DNA of 64,000 nt from UBA4782 sp034430215 (GTDB taxonomy: Bacteria > Chloroflexota > Anaerolineae > Anaerolineales > Anaerolineaceae). How positions within the stretch are numbered: the stretch's first letter is position 1; every line of letters begins with the position of its first letter. Of the stretch, positions 51,477 to 60,102 are shown one piece after another. The notes below the pieces were generated by a model. The model had not been told where the DNA came from and searched no databases. It saw nothing but the letters and a program-made list of their open reading frames with translations. A program made the position numbers and the translations under genes. The stretch is from NCBI GenBank assembly GCA_034430215.1, contig DAOUFE010000012.1, forward strand, positions 1-64,000. The letters are read 5' to 3'.

Positions 51477-51505
51477 ATTTTAGCATCAGAAAATATTAAT
51501 GTCAA
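51477..51505 (-). promoter_or_regulatory. Sigma70 promoter of the cold-shock gene with long leader
   Basis: TTGACA (51500-51505) and TAAAAT (51477-51482), 17 bases apart, with TG in the extended -10 position. The predicted leader is about 120 bases and contains a short GGAAGCC/GGCTTTCC hairpin. A second TTGACA lies about 20 bases further upstream. Confidence 0.8.
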
Positions 51506-51596
51506 ATTAATCATGAAGAATGTCAATTGTGTGGTGTACAAAATTTCATGTACTCTTCGTGTGTAGTGCAATATTCCACTCTTCAGCGAAAAATTG

Positions 51597-52940
51597 TTAA
51601 CCTATCTGACCACCGCCGGGATGGAAGTAGATTTCGTTTTGCTCTGATTGAACTGCAGATGCTGGTTTAGCAGCTAACAGTGTTTCAAACAACGGTAATT
51701 TCCCGGTTTTGACTGCATTTTCTGCATACAGGTACATGGCTGCTGACCACGCTTGATGTGCGTATCCCATGGGATGACCATACTCTCCATGCAACCATTC
51801 ATTGAATTCCCAGGGTTGGGTAAATCCCTGTTGGTTTGCCTTTGCCAATCTGACAAGAAGCTTCTCTGCTTCCTGGTGCCAGCCACGGCGAATCAACGCA
51901 GCAACATGAAAACCACCTACCATCGGCCATATCCCACCATTGTGATATTGATTGGGCAGGTTGAGATTACGGCTGCGATAATACTCCCGCCATGATGATT
52001 CACCGGGGAAAATAGGCGGGTAAATTGCTTTGGTGGGGTAAGGTTCTGCCATGCCAACCTGTAACATATACCGTAAAATGTGTTCTGAACGGTGACCATC
52101 TGCAATTCCAGTAAGGATTGCCAGCAAATTACCCAGACTATCACACCAATCTCCATATTCACGAAAGGCAACCCAGGGAAGGTAAAATGGACGGCTTGAG
52201 ATAGTACCAATGTTGTAATAGAGCATAAACCATTCCAGGCGAATGGCTTTTAATTTTTCAAGATGCTCTGCAAAATGGGCAGCCACCCAGCAACGATCGA
52301 TCCAAAAAAGCAGGTTAAGGCGCTCATGGATCGATTCAGCACTGGTATGGCAGGGCATATTCATGGTTAGGTTTGGAATTTCTTTGCTCAATTCTTCAAC
52401 GGCTAGTGTGGCAGCATAGTACAAGACATTATCGTATAAAGAGTTATAACGGATGCAGATCAGATCCATCCAATTTCCCGCTTCAGGAATTTCTAGCAGA
52501 CCACATTCGTTCATATCCTGATATTGCAGCCAGGTGAGTGCGCGGGCGATGCGAGACCAGACTTTTCTGACAGCTTCTGCATCTCCAGTGGTTTTATACA
52601 GAGCATATTGACCCAAAATGAACCATAGATTAGCATCACAGGCACCAGCGTTCTCCGTACTGATTGTGTTATCTTCCGGGTTGATATTGAGAGGAACCAA
52701 TCCCCAACAGGATTGGTGGCTGCTTAATGTTTCCAATGAAGCGCGCCCGGCGGCAATTAGCTCCTGATCATTGGATGCCAGAGCACCAAGTAAGGTAATG
52801 GCGCTATCACGCCCCCATACCTGTGGGTATCCTGCCGGATCTGCAGAGGCACGAAAGCCATAGGGTGTTACGCAACCATGCAGAATATCCAACGCATGTT
52901 TTCTTGCTTCTGTTGTTAATGCCAGTTCTGTTTGATCCAT
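51597..52940 (-). CDS. (alpha/alpha)6-barrel glycosidase, amylo-1,6-glucosidase/invertase-like
   Basis: A 447-aa cytoplasmic glycoside hydrolase without signal peptide. WGRDSAITLLGAL (about residues 42-54), CDANLWFILGQYALYKTTGD (about 102-121) and GLLEIPEAGNWMDL (about 148-161) resemble the GDB1/GH63-like (alpha/alpha)6 glycosidases annotated as glycogen debranching or neutral invertase-like enzymes. The aspartate of NWMD is a likely catalytic acid by analogy. Substrate is not decidable. It is the last gene of the sugar ABC operon and probably cuts the imported sugar. Start at MDQTEL avoids overlap with the permease; a start 17 codons upstream is possible. Confidence 0.75.
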   Translation of the reverse strand: MDQTELALTTEARKHALDILHGCVTPYGFRASADPAGYPQVWGRDSAITLLGALASNDQELIAAGRASLETLSSHQSCWGLVPLNINPEDNTISTENAGACDANLWFILGQYALYKTTGDAEAVRKVWSRIARALTWLQYQDMNECGLLEIPEAGNWMDLICIRYNSLYDNVLYYAATLAVEELSKEIPNLTMNMPCHTSAESIHERLNLLFWIDRCWVAAHFAEHLEKLKAIRLEWFMLYYNIGTISSRPFYLPWVAFREYGDWCDSLGNLLAILTGIADGHRSEHILRYMLQVGMAEPYPTKAIYPPIFPGESSWREYYRSRNLNLPNQYHNGGIWPMVGGFHVAALIRRGWHQEAEKLLVRLAKANQQGFTQPWEFNEWLHGEYGHPMGYAHQAWSAAMYLYAENAVKTGKLPLFETLLAAKPASAVQSEQNEIYFHPGGGQIG

Positions 52941-52959
52941 TTTTGCACCAGAATTCTTT

Positions 52960-53790
52960 TTATCCTTTAACTGCTCCACCAAGCATACCACGAATGAAAT
53001 ATCGCTGGAAAATGATATACACCAGTAATATTGGTCCAGCCACGATTAGCGAACCAGCAGCCATCAGAGGAATGTTGGCGGAGTATCGACCCTGGAAGAA
53101 CGCCAGACCAACAGGCAGGGTTCGCATAGTTTCGTCCTGGATCATAACCAGAGCAAGCAAGAACTCATTCCAAGTCCACATGAATATCAATACCACCAGG
53201 GTAAGAATCGCTGGTCGGGCAAGGGGCCAAAGGATCTTCCACAAAACTTGCCAGCGAGAGCAGCCATCTATGGCTGCTGCGTCCATCAATTCATGCGGGG
53301 CACTACGAAAAAAGCTGGTCATCCAGAGAGTGCCAAAAGAGACACTTAACCCTATTTGTGGCAGGATTAACCCCCAATAGGTATCAGTCAGGCTGATGTT
53401 ATTCATAAAATGGTAGAGCGGAATGATCACCGCTTCGAATGGCACCATATAGCCGATCAGCATTACAGGGTATAAGACTTTGCGACCCGGCACAGGCAGC
53501 TGAGCAAATGCATAACCTGTCAGTGTAGAAAGGAAAACACTTGCCACTACTACGACACTGGTTACGACCACACTATTCCTGAAGAAAAGATTGAATCTGC
53601 CTGTGGTCCATGCTTTTTGGAAATTATCGAACCGCAATTCCGAAGGTAACGCCAGAGGACCTTTAGTTACCTCAATATCCGTTTTGAAAGCACTGAAAAT
53701 CAAGCCAATGATGGGGATCAGAATTATAAGCAAGAAAAGCGTGAGAATCACGTAGTTGGGGAGAAGTCTTTTCAGTGAACGCCTGGTCAT
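52960..53790 (-). CDS. Carbohydrate ABC transporter permease, MalG type
   Basis: A 276-aa inner-membrane permease with six helices. The EAA loop that contacts the ATPase reads DAAAIDGCSRWQVLWKILWP (about residues 190-209) and is well kept. It starts MTRRSLKRLLPNYVILTLFL, with the basic N-terminus usual for MalG proteins. Its start overlaps the MalF-type gene by 4 bases, so the two permeases are made together. The ATPase of this importer is not encoded here; a shared MsmK/MalK-like ATPase elsewhere is likely. Confidence 0.93.
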   Translation of the reverse strand: MTRRSLKRLLPNYVILTLFLLIILIPIIGLIFSAFKTDIEVTKGPLALPSELRFDNFQKAWTTGRFNLFFRNSVVVTSVVVVASVFLSTLTGYAFAQLPVPGRKVLYPVMLIGYMVPFEAVIIPLYHFMNNISLTDTYWGLILPQIGLSVSFGTLWMTSFFRSAPHELMDAAAIDGCSRWQVLWKILWPLARPAILTLVVLIFMWTWNEFLLALVMIQDETMRTLPVGLAFFQGRYSANIPLMAAGSLIVAGPILLVYIIFQRYFIRGMLGGAVKG

Positions 53791-54686
53791 GCTTCCTCCT
53801 CATGTGAGGTCTGGAAGCGTAAGATTATCAAGGATATTGCAAAGATCACAAGGGTCATCACTGTGGCTACTGCTGCTGCATAACCGATATTATTTTGGAG
53901 AAAAGCAGTTCGGTAAACCAGGAATCCCGTTACCAGGGTGGTCTCACCAGGCCCGCCTCGTGTGGTGACATATACCAGATCGAAAACCCGCAGGGCTGCA
54001 ATTATTGTGGTAATCAACGCTACACCCATCTCAGGACGCAAGCTGGGTAAAGTAATGTAGATTAACTGTTGAAAAGCATTCGCCCCATCGAGTTGGGCAG
54101 CTTCATAATAATCATCAGAGATACGCTGCATGCCTGCCAGGAATAACACCATGCAAAACCCATATTCCACCCATGTACCAACCGAACCAACTGAAAGAAA
54201 TGCCCAGGAAAAATCACCCAACCAGGAACGTGTCAGAGCATCCAATCCAATTGCGCGTAAACCTATGTTTAAAGGTCCAAAAACGGGATTGAAGATCCAG
54301 CGCCAGGTAACACCCACTACGACCATGCTAAGGATCTGTGGCAGAAATAACCCGGCACGGAAAAATGTCATTCCAGGAAGCTTTTTTCTTCCTAATAATG
54401 AAGCGAGAAATAATCCAATTATGATGGGGATAATGGTATAAAAAATAATGAATTTAATGTTGTTGAATAATGCCTGTAAAAACTGTGAATCACCAATTAA
54501 GTTGATGTAATTTTCAAATCCAATAAAGGTGCGATTCTTGCTAAAACCATCCCACTGATAGAAACTGGTTCGAATGGTTTCGAGAATTGGATAAAAAATA
54601 AAAACCAGGTAGATCAAGATGCCAGGAAGTAGATACAGCCACCCGTGAAAACGGGATTCGCCCGGCCAGCGGTGCTGTACATTCAT
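53787..54686 (-). CDS. Carbohydrate ABC transporter permease, MalF type
   Basis: A 299-aa permease with six helices. The EAA motif reads EAAQLDGANAFQQLIYITLP (about residues 198-217). An extracellular segment follows the first helix (YQWDGFSKNRTFIGFENYIN), typical of UgpA/MalF subunits for oligosaccharides. It overlaps the MalG-type gene by 4 bases. It is separated from the binding-protein gene by a terminator hairpin, which should lower permease expression relative to the binding protein. Confidence 0.93.
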   Translation of the reverse strand: MNVQHRWPGESRFHGWLYLLPGILIYLVFIFYPILETIRTSFYQWDGFSKNRTFIGFENYINLIGDSQFLQALFNNIKFIIFYTIIPIIIGLFLASLLGRKKLPGMTFFRAGLFLPQILSMVVVGVTWRWIFNPVFGPLNIGLRAIGLDALTRSWLGDFSWAFLSVGSVGTWVEYGFCMVLFLAGMQRISDDYYEAAQLDGANAFQQLIYITLPSLRPEMGVALITTIIAALRVFDLVYVTTRGGPGETTLVTGFLVYRTAFLQNNIGYAAAVATVMTLVIFAISLIILRFQTSHEEEA

Positions 54687-54702
54687 GCGAAATCTCCAGG
54701 AT

Positions 54703-54743
54703 AAAAAATACCCGCTTCTCCCCGAACAGGAGAGAAGCGGGTA
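54703..54743 (-). terminator. Intra-operon terminator between binding protein and permeases
   Basis: On this strand TACCCGCTTCTC pairs over 12 bp with GAGAAGCGGGTA (54732-54743 with 54709-54720), followed by TTTTTTAT. It lies between two genes of one transport operon and should act as a partial stop. Confidence 0.85.
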
Positions 54744-54755
54744 AGCACTGATGTA

Positions 54756-56081
54756 TTATTTATTGCCAGCCAGGAAGGCGGCATAATCTTCTTGTACTGC
54801 AGCAGTAAATTCTGCAGGTGTTTCGGTCTTTCCAAAGACTTTCTGAAGCTCAGCAACCAGCGTGTCGTAGAAGGTTGGAGTAGCCCAGTCAATATAGTGA
54901 CCAACGGCATTTTCTTTGTTGATTGTGTTCCAGGCGACCATGGTATCTGAAAAGAGGGAACCCTCTTCCATAGTTGAACCTTCGGGTAAGGACATGGCTG
55001 GGAGGATACCAGCTTGAGCCCATAGTTGTGCTGCGCGAGGGCTCACCATCCAATCGAGATAGGCGGCAGCCATATCTGGATGGGAGGAGGTTTTGCGGAT
55101 CGCAAATGGAATGCCTACACCGCCAATAGCCATACGTACTTTATCTGGGTATTTGGCAGGTAAAAGGAAGAAGCCAAATTGTTGATCGGTGTCGTTGATC
55201 AATTCACCAGCGAGCCAGGAACCAGTGATGGTCATAGCACCTTCACCAGATTTGAACATCTTATTGCTGTCATCGTATCCGATGCCAGCGAAGCCATCAG
55301 TGAAGTATCCTTTATCCACCCAATCCTGCATAATGCTGGCAGCTTCCTGATTTTCCGGTGTGTCAAAGGAGACATTATTCACACCGTACACAAGATTATT
55401 GATGTAATCGGGGGTAACCAACAAGTGTTGTACTGCACTGAATTCATGAATGGCATTCCAACCATCTAATGAACCAAAGGAAATTGGAGTGATGCCTTTC
55501 GCTTTAATGTCAGCCAGCAGGGTTTCGAATTCATCGAAGGTAGTGGGAACTTTCCAGCCATTGGCTTCGAAGATTCCTTTGTTGTAATAAACACCAACCA
55601 CTTCAGCAGTAGGGCTTACGCCATACAGGTTTCCCTGACCAAATGTCTTGCCATCAGCAGTAAAGCTATTGCGGCTGGCTACTGATGATGAAAACCGTTC
55701 ATCCCATTTATATTGTGCAGAATAGTCGTTCAAGGGTAAAAGCAGGTCAGCTTGCACCATGGCACCCATGTCACTGCGTCCCTGATTCACCTGGGCAACA
55801 TCCGGTCCATCAGTTTGTTCAAGGGCAAGTTTGAGTGTGACTTTCAGGTCATCCAGGGTTTTCACCACACGTTCGATTTTGACACCAGGATGAGCAGCTT
55901 CAAATTCGCTGTTGAGAGTATTCATCACATTACTTTCAACATCACGATAGAATTGATCCCAAACAACCAGGGTCATTTCTTCTACGGCTGGAGTTGGTGT
56001 AGCCTGTGATGTAGGTTTACAGGCAGTCAATACAAGAGTAAGGATCATCAAAACAGAAAACAGGGGGAATAGCTTTTTCAT
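54756..56081 (-). CDS. Sugar ABC transporter substrate-binding lipoprotein
   Basis: A 441-aa extracellular lipoprotein of the family 1 solute-binding proteins. The signal peptide ends at LTAC, with the lipid cysteine C21, followed by a Thr/Pro linker. Two lobes follow, with family features such as NSEFEAAHPGVKIERVV (about residues 60-76), GVYYNKGIFEANGWKVPTTF (about 165-184) and FKSGEGAMTITGSWLAGEL (about 270-288). It should deliver an oligosaccharide to the MalFG-type permeases. The gene is first in the operon, has a strong promoter and a palindromic operator-like site, and is followed by a partial terminator. Confidence 0.93.
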   Translation of the reverse strand: MKKLFPLFSVLMILTLVLTACKPTSQATPTPAVEEMTLVVWDQFYRDVESNVMNTLNSEFEAAHPGVKIERVVKTLDDLKVTLKLALEQTDGPDVAQVNQGRSDMGAMVQADLLLPLNDYSAQYKWDERFSSSVASRNSFTADGKTFGQGNLYGVSPTAEVVGVYYNKGIFEANGWKVPTTFDEFETLLADIKAKGITPISFGSLDGWNAIHEFSAVQHLLVTPDYINNLVYGVNNVSFDTPENQEAASIMQDWVDKGYFTDGFAGIGYDDSNKMFKSGEGAMTITGSWLAGELINDTDQQFGFFLLPAKYPDKVRMAIGGVGIPFAIRKTSSHPDMAAAYLDWMVSPRAAQLWAQAGILPAMSLPEGSTMEEGSLFSDTMVAWNTINKENAVGHYIDWATPTFYDTLVAELQKVFGKTETPAEFTAAVQEDYAAFLAGNK

Positions 56082-56166
56082 TTCTCTCCTTCCAAGGAAT
56101 GATAAGGTAGTATGTGCGATTCATCACACTGTTAACGGTTGACCCGTGAGAAAACCGGGCAAGCTA

Positions 56167-56209
56167 ATATTATTGTAATCAGATTTATTTGTCAAACAAA
56201 TATTACAAT
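56167..56209 (-). promoter_or_regulatory. Promoter with nested inverted repeats (likely operator) for the sugar operon
   Basis: TTGACA (56190-56195) and TAATAT (56167-56172) are 17 bases apart on this strand. Two inverted repeats overlap it: ATTGTAAT/ATTACAAT (56172-56179 with 56202-56209) and ATTTGTcaaACAAAT (56187-56201). The inner one resembles LacI/ROK-type sugar operators in layout. A repressor binding here would block the -35. Confidence 0.65.
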
Positions 56210-56237
56210 TCTGAATTAATTTTATTTCTCCATTACA

Positions 56238-57023
56238 ATGGACAATATGAATGATAAAAACACCTATGATCCGAAATATTTTCAACCGTTATTCGAAGCC
56301 GAAGACCGGCATTTCTGGTTCATCACGCGCAACCAGATATTGGAGAATGCATTAACAAAATTGGACACCCTGCTACCGCAAGGATATTATGCATTGGAAT
56401 CTGGTTGTGGTGATGGCAATACTTTACGTGTGCTTGAATCTACCTGCCATAACGGGAAGGTGATTGGCAGTGACCTTTTTCATTCCGGTTTGCTTCTGGC
56501 TCAACAGCGGGTGAAATGTCCGCTGGTTCAAGCAGATGTGACTCAAATCCCTTTTCCTCCAATCTTTCACCTTTCATGCATCTTCGATGTTTTAGAGCAC
56601 ATTCCTGATGATAAAGAAATGTTGGCGAATATTTATCAATCTTTAGTCAGGGGTGGGTATATTGTATTGACTGTGCCAGCGGGGCCTGAATTATGGAGTT
56701 ACTTTGATGATGCCAGCCATCATGTACGTAGATACACCCGTGATACTTTAAAGAATGCATTGGAGGCAGCGGGTTTTCACATTATCACACTAACGGCATT
56801 TATGAGTCTGACCTATCCCATCGTCTGGCTGCGCCGCAAAGGTCGAAAAAAGAATTCCAATGTACCTGAATTCGCGGATGAGCAGTCGATGCAGGAGCTT
56901 GAAGTGCCTGCAATTCTCAATTGGTTGCTGGTGCAAATATTAAAATTTGAAAGCGCCTGGTTGAAAATGGGAAACAAATTTTCAGTTGGTAGTTCTTTAC
57001 TGGCAATAGCCAAAAAAGATTAG
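56238..57023 (+). CDS. Class I SAM-dependent methyltransferase
   Basis: A 261-aa methyltransferase. Motif I reads ALESGCGDGNTL (about residues 54-65), the acidic post-I residue is in VIGSDLFHSG, and the motif II/III area reads SCIFDVLEHIPDDKEML (about 113-129) and VRGGYIVLTVPA (about 138-149). The C-terminal 100 residues are basic, with a hydrophobic stretch (MSLTYPIVWLRR), so it may sit at the membrane and act on a lipid or glycan. The substrate is unknown. It is divergent from the sugar operon and converges with the FHA gene by a 4-base overlap. No ribosome site is seen. Confidence 0.85.
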   Translation: MDNMNDKNTYDPKYFQPLFEAEDRHFWFITRNQILENALTKLDTLLPQGYYALESGCGDGNTLRVLESTCHNGKVIGSDLFHSGLLLAQQRVKCPLVQADVTQIPFPPIFHLSCIFDVLEHIPDDKEMLANIYQSLVRGGYIVLTVPAGPELWSYFDDASHHVRRYTRDTLKNALEAAGFHIITLTAFMSLTYPIVWLRRKGRKKNSNVPEFADEQSMQELEVPAILNWLLVQILKFESAWLKMGNKFSVGSSLLAIAKKD

Positions 57024-57451
57024 GTATGGGATTGAATTGTAACCAGCAGGTCGACTTTCCCGCAGCGCATCAGGTCACCTGAAATGATGACTGTAGGGGT
57101 CGATAATCTCTCATCGTTTAAAAAGGTTCCATTGGTCGATGCCAAATCTTCGATCCACCATTGGTTGTGATGATAGCTGAAGCGGGCATGCCGGGCAGAA
57201 ACCGTATCATTTGCAATGGGGTAATCTGTGCCTGGATCGCGCCCGATGATGATCTCTGGAATATTAAAAGATTTTCCTTCTGTTGGTTCTTCTTCAAGAC
57301 GAGAAATGACAATGGAAGGGATTTTCCGGTTACTGACGAGCTGGCTGGTGATACGCAGGTCACGCCAGAGTGTATAGATTGCGTACCCCAGGAAACCATA
57401 AAGAGCCAGTGCAAGCAGGAATCGCAAAATGAGAACAATGATGGCGCTCAT
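57020..57451 (-). CDS. FhaB-like FHA-domain protein with one membrane helix
   Basis: A 143-aa protein with an N-terminal membrane helix (residues 5-27) and a C-terminal FHA phosphothreonine-binding domain. The domain motifs are IIGRDPGTDYPI, VSARHARF and LASTNGTFLN. This arrangement matches FhaB/FipA of Actinobacteria, which binds cell-division and wall-synthesis proteins. It overlaps the FhaA-like gene by 4 bases. No Ser/Thr kinase or phosphatase gene is near, unlike in Actinobacteria. Confidence 0.88.
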   Translation of the reverse strand: MSAIIVLILRFLLALALYGFLGYAIYTLWRDLRITSQLVSNRKIPSIVISRLEEEPTEGKSFNIPEIIIGRDPGTDYPIANDTVSARHARFSYHHNQWWIEDLASTNGTFLNDERLSTPTVIISGDLMRCGKVDLLVTIQSHT

Positions 57452-58200
57452 TGTTTCGCCATCCTGTCAGTATCATCTGCAAGGTCTGAACGGGTTTCAC
57501 TGTAGATCATGCTCAATCCAGCCAATGAAATGACATCACCTGATGATAATATGGCTTGCGAGATGCGTTGACCGTTCAGGAATGTGCCGCCCGTGGAGTT
57601 CAAATCGAAAATCACATATCTGCCCTTAACGGCTCGAAGTTGGGCATGAGTGCGAGAGACTCTCAAGTCTTCAATGACCAGATGATTATCTGCGCGGCGT
57701 CCAATATTCACGATGGAGGTGACCAGGGGAAAAGTTTGTTTACCTTCGATGATCAGATAGGCATCCAAAGGCAGGGTTTTTGGTTCAACTGTAGCAGGAT
57801 GTGAAACGTCCAGCGCAACCGTATGACCATGGTTCTCCTGGGGTTCTCTGATACTGATCCTGATATCATCCTTAGCCATTTTCGTATCTTCTTCGAAACG
57901 GACAGAGGGTTCGAACTTGAAGGTAATGCCTTGTTCTATTGCTGCCTGTTTGATCGCCTGGCAGAGGTTATCCAGCACGTCATTGGGAGCCTGTAGTTCT
58001 GTCAGTGTATCAGGATGGATGTGCAAGATAAAAGTACCAGGTACTTCACTATGTTCCTGTAAAAAATCTCCAAGAGCAGTTTGCATTGCATCTATAACTT
58101 TATGGGCAAAATCCGAGGAGGGATCTATCCTGAGAACCTGCGGAATTCCTTCTATCAGTTTTTGAAGTCTTGATTCAAAAGCATCTAATGGCGTTTTCAT
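57448..58200 (-). CDS. FhaA-like protein (DUF3662 plus FHA)
   Basis: A 250-aa protein with an N-terminal DUF3662-type domain (about residues 1-115, DAFESRLQKLIEGIP, 'FILHIHPDTLTEL') and a C-terminal FHA domain (about 155-235, IVNIGRRADNHLVI, VSRTHAQLR and NSTGGTFLNGQ). It is much shorter in the middle than mycobacterial FhaA. FhaA binds the lipid II flippase MviN and other wall proteins in a phospho-dependent way. I start at the ATG of MKTPLDAF; a -10-like TATAAT lies 9 bases upstream and no good ribosome site is present. Confidence 0.87.
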   Translation of the reverse strand: MKTPLDAFESRLQKLIEGIPQVLRIDPSSDFAHKVIDAMQTALGDFLQEHSEVPGTFILHIHPDTLTELQAPNDVLDNLCQAIKQAAIEQGITFKFEPSVRFEEDTKMAKDDIRISIREPQENHGHTVALDVSHPATVEPKTLPLDAYLIIEGKQTFPLVTSIVNIGRRADNHLVIEDLRVSRTHAQLRAVKGRYVIFDLNSTGGTFLNGQRISQAILSSGDVISLAGLSMIYSETRSDLADDTDRMAKQ

Positions 58201-58222
58201 CTCGGTATAATTATACAAGAGG

Positions 58223-58639
58223 ATGGAGTATATTTTGAATATTTGTTATGAAGAAGTCAGTCACACTGCTGATTGGTCTGTAAAAGTCTGGGCAGTTAAT
58301 CTACCGGAATTATTTTCTGAATGCATGAAGGCGATGCTGCATATGATGAAGGCGGAATACCTTCCTGGACAGTCAATTGGACAGATTATAGATCTGCAGG
58401 CTCTTGACGCTGAAAGCCTTCTGGTAGCTTTTTTAAACGAAATCCTCTTTTTGATAGAAACCAGGGGATTGGTGCCCGTTAAAAATGACATTTCCATTTC
58501 TGAGAATACACTCCACGGTGTTTTTCAATGCATGTCTTTACAATCAATGAAGAAAGAAATCAAAGCAGTTACCTTTCATAATCTAAAAATCGAACAGAAG
58601 GGGAAATTCCTCGAAGTTGTTTTGGTCTTTGATGTGTAG
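58223..58639 (+). CDS. Archease (RtcB cofactor protein)
   Basis: A 138-aa archease. It opens CYEEVSHTADWSVKVWA, where the HTAD motif gives the metal site, and has a core DAESLLVAFLNEILFLIETR (about residues 62-81). Archease speeds up guanylation and turnover of the RNA ligase RtcB. The next gene is RtcB, 11 bases on, so the pair is functional. A TTG four codons after the ATG is better spaced from GGAG (58225-58228), so the mature start is uncertain. TATAAT at 58206-58211 is the probable -10. Confidence 0.93.
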   Translation: MEYILNICYEEVSHTADWSVKVWAVNLPELFSECMKAMLHMMKAEYLPGQSIGQIIDLQALDAESLLVAFLNEILFLIETRGLVPVKNDISISENTLHGVFQCMSLQSMKKEIKAVTFHNLKIEQKGKFLEVVLVFDV

Positions 58640-58650
58640 TTGAGGTTGAA

Positions 58651-60102
58651 ATGGTTAGTTTTCAAGCTTTACACAAAGTGAATGAGTTTGAATGGGATAT
58701 TCCCCGGTCGTATCAGGCTGGGATGCACGTTCCGGTGAGAATATTTGCCAGTAAACGATTACTGGACGCCACAATGGATGATCTCTCTCTGGAGCAGGCG
58801 GTGAATGCAGCCTGTTTGCCGGGTGTGATAGGGAAGGTAGTTGTCATGCCGGACGTTCATCAGGGGTATGGTTTCCCAATTGGCGGAGTGGCAGCCATGC
58901 GCTATCCCGAAGGAGTGATAAGCCCTGGAGCGATTGGATATGACATCAATTGTGGTGTACGGCTGCTTGCTTCACGAGTTAATTTAAATGAAGCAAAGCC
59001 TTTCTTACGGGATCTGACTGTTGCATTGGATCAATCTTGTCCCAGCGGTGTTGGCACCAAAGGAGCCAGAAATTTAACTGAGAAAGAATTGGAGCAGGTT
59101 TGCCGGCTGGGATCGGGATGGGCATTCAAACAGGGGTATGGTACCGCACAAGACTTGAGGCGAACAGAGGGCGAAGGCTGCCTTTCTGGCGCTGATCCAG
59201 AAGCGGTCAGTGGCAGGGCAAAAGAACGCGGGCGTCCTCAGTTAGGTACATTAGGAGCTGGCAATCATTTTCTAGAATTAGATGTGGTGGATATAATTTA
59301 TGATGAAGGATCTGCTGGCATCATGGGGCTGGAAGAAGGCTGCCTGGTTGTGCAGATACACTGCGGGTCGCGCGGATTTGGGCACCAGATTTGTACAGAT
59401 TATGTGCAGAGCTTTCAGTCGGTTGTGAAACGCTATGGTATTAATCTGGCAGATCGTGAACTGGTATGCGCTCCCCTTGATTCGCCGGAAGGGAAGCAAT
59501 ATCTTTCCGCTATGACATGTGCAGCAAATTACGCCTTTGCTAACCGCCAAATCCTTGCCCACAATGCCCGTACTGCGTTTGAGACAGTTTTGGCAGGGAA
59601 AGTAAAAAAAACCGGTCTCTACCAGGTATATGATATTGCTCACAATATGGGAAAGCTTGAAACTCATTTCATTGATGGAAAATCGCAGCGGGTATGCGTA
59701 CATCGTAAAGGCGCCACGCGCGCTTTTGGCCCTGGCTCTGCAGAGATTCCTGAAGAATATCAGAAGATAGGGCAGCCAGTGCTTGTGCCTGGCAGTATGG
59801 GTACTGCTTCATGGGTTTTGGTTGGAACGACTGAAAGTATGGCAATATCATTTGGGTCATGCTGTCATGGGGCTGGCAGAGTGATGAGCCGAAATAAAGC
59901 GAAACATTCCATCCGGGGAGATGAGCTGCGAAACAGCCTGGAAAAACAAGGTATTTTTGTCCAGGCGGGTTCGTTGCCAGGGTTGGCTGAAGAAGCACCT
60001 CAAGCATATAAAGATGTAGATGCAGTGGTGCAAACAGTCAGTGAAGTAGGAATGGCGCGTAAAGTCGCACGACTTCTGCCTGTCGCAGTTATCAAAGGTT
60101 AA
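58651..60102 (+). CDS. rtcB: RNA ligase RtcB
   Basis: A 483-aa RNA-splicing and repair ligase that joins 2',3'-cyclic phosphate or 3'-phosphate to 5'-OH ends with GTP and Mn2+. Metal residues lie in GAIGYDINCGVR (Cys), GTLGAGNHFLEL (His), VQIHCGSRGFG (His) and VCVHRKGATRAFG (His). The guanylated histidine is in FGSCCHGAGRVMSRNKA. No intein or truncation is seen. Its place behind archease suggests tRNA or rRNA repair, but no Rtc regulator, RNA cyclase or toxin nuclease lies near it. Confidence 0.96.
   Translation: MVSFQALHKVNEFEWDIPRSYQAGMHVPVRIFASKRLLDATMDDLSLEQAVNAACLPGVIGKVVVMPDVHQGYGFPIGGVAAMRYPEGVISPGAIGYDINCGVRLLASRVNLNEAKPFLRDLTVALDQSCPSGVGTKGARNLTEKELEQVCRLGSGWAFKQGYGTAQDLRRTEGEGCLSGADPEAVSGRAKERGRPQLGTLGAGNHFLELDVVDIIYDEGSAGIMGLEEGCLVVQIHCGSRGFGHQICTDYVQSFQSVVKRYGINLADRELVCAPLDSPEGKQYLSAMTCAANYAFANRQILAHNARTAFETVLAGKVKKTGLYQVYDIAHNMGKLETHFIDGKSQRVCVHRKGATRAFGPGSAEIPEEYQKIGQPVLVPGSMGTASWVLVGTTESMAISFGSCCHGAGRVMSRNKAKHSIRGDELRNSLEKQGIFVQAGSLPGLAEEAPQAYKDVDAVVQTVSEVGMARKVARLLPVAVIKG

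Noticed and set aside
52823..53380. A 185-codon rightward frame opposite the sugar permease gene
   Set aside because: It is a shadow of two well-supported leftward genes with no homology-like features of its own.
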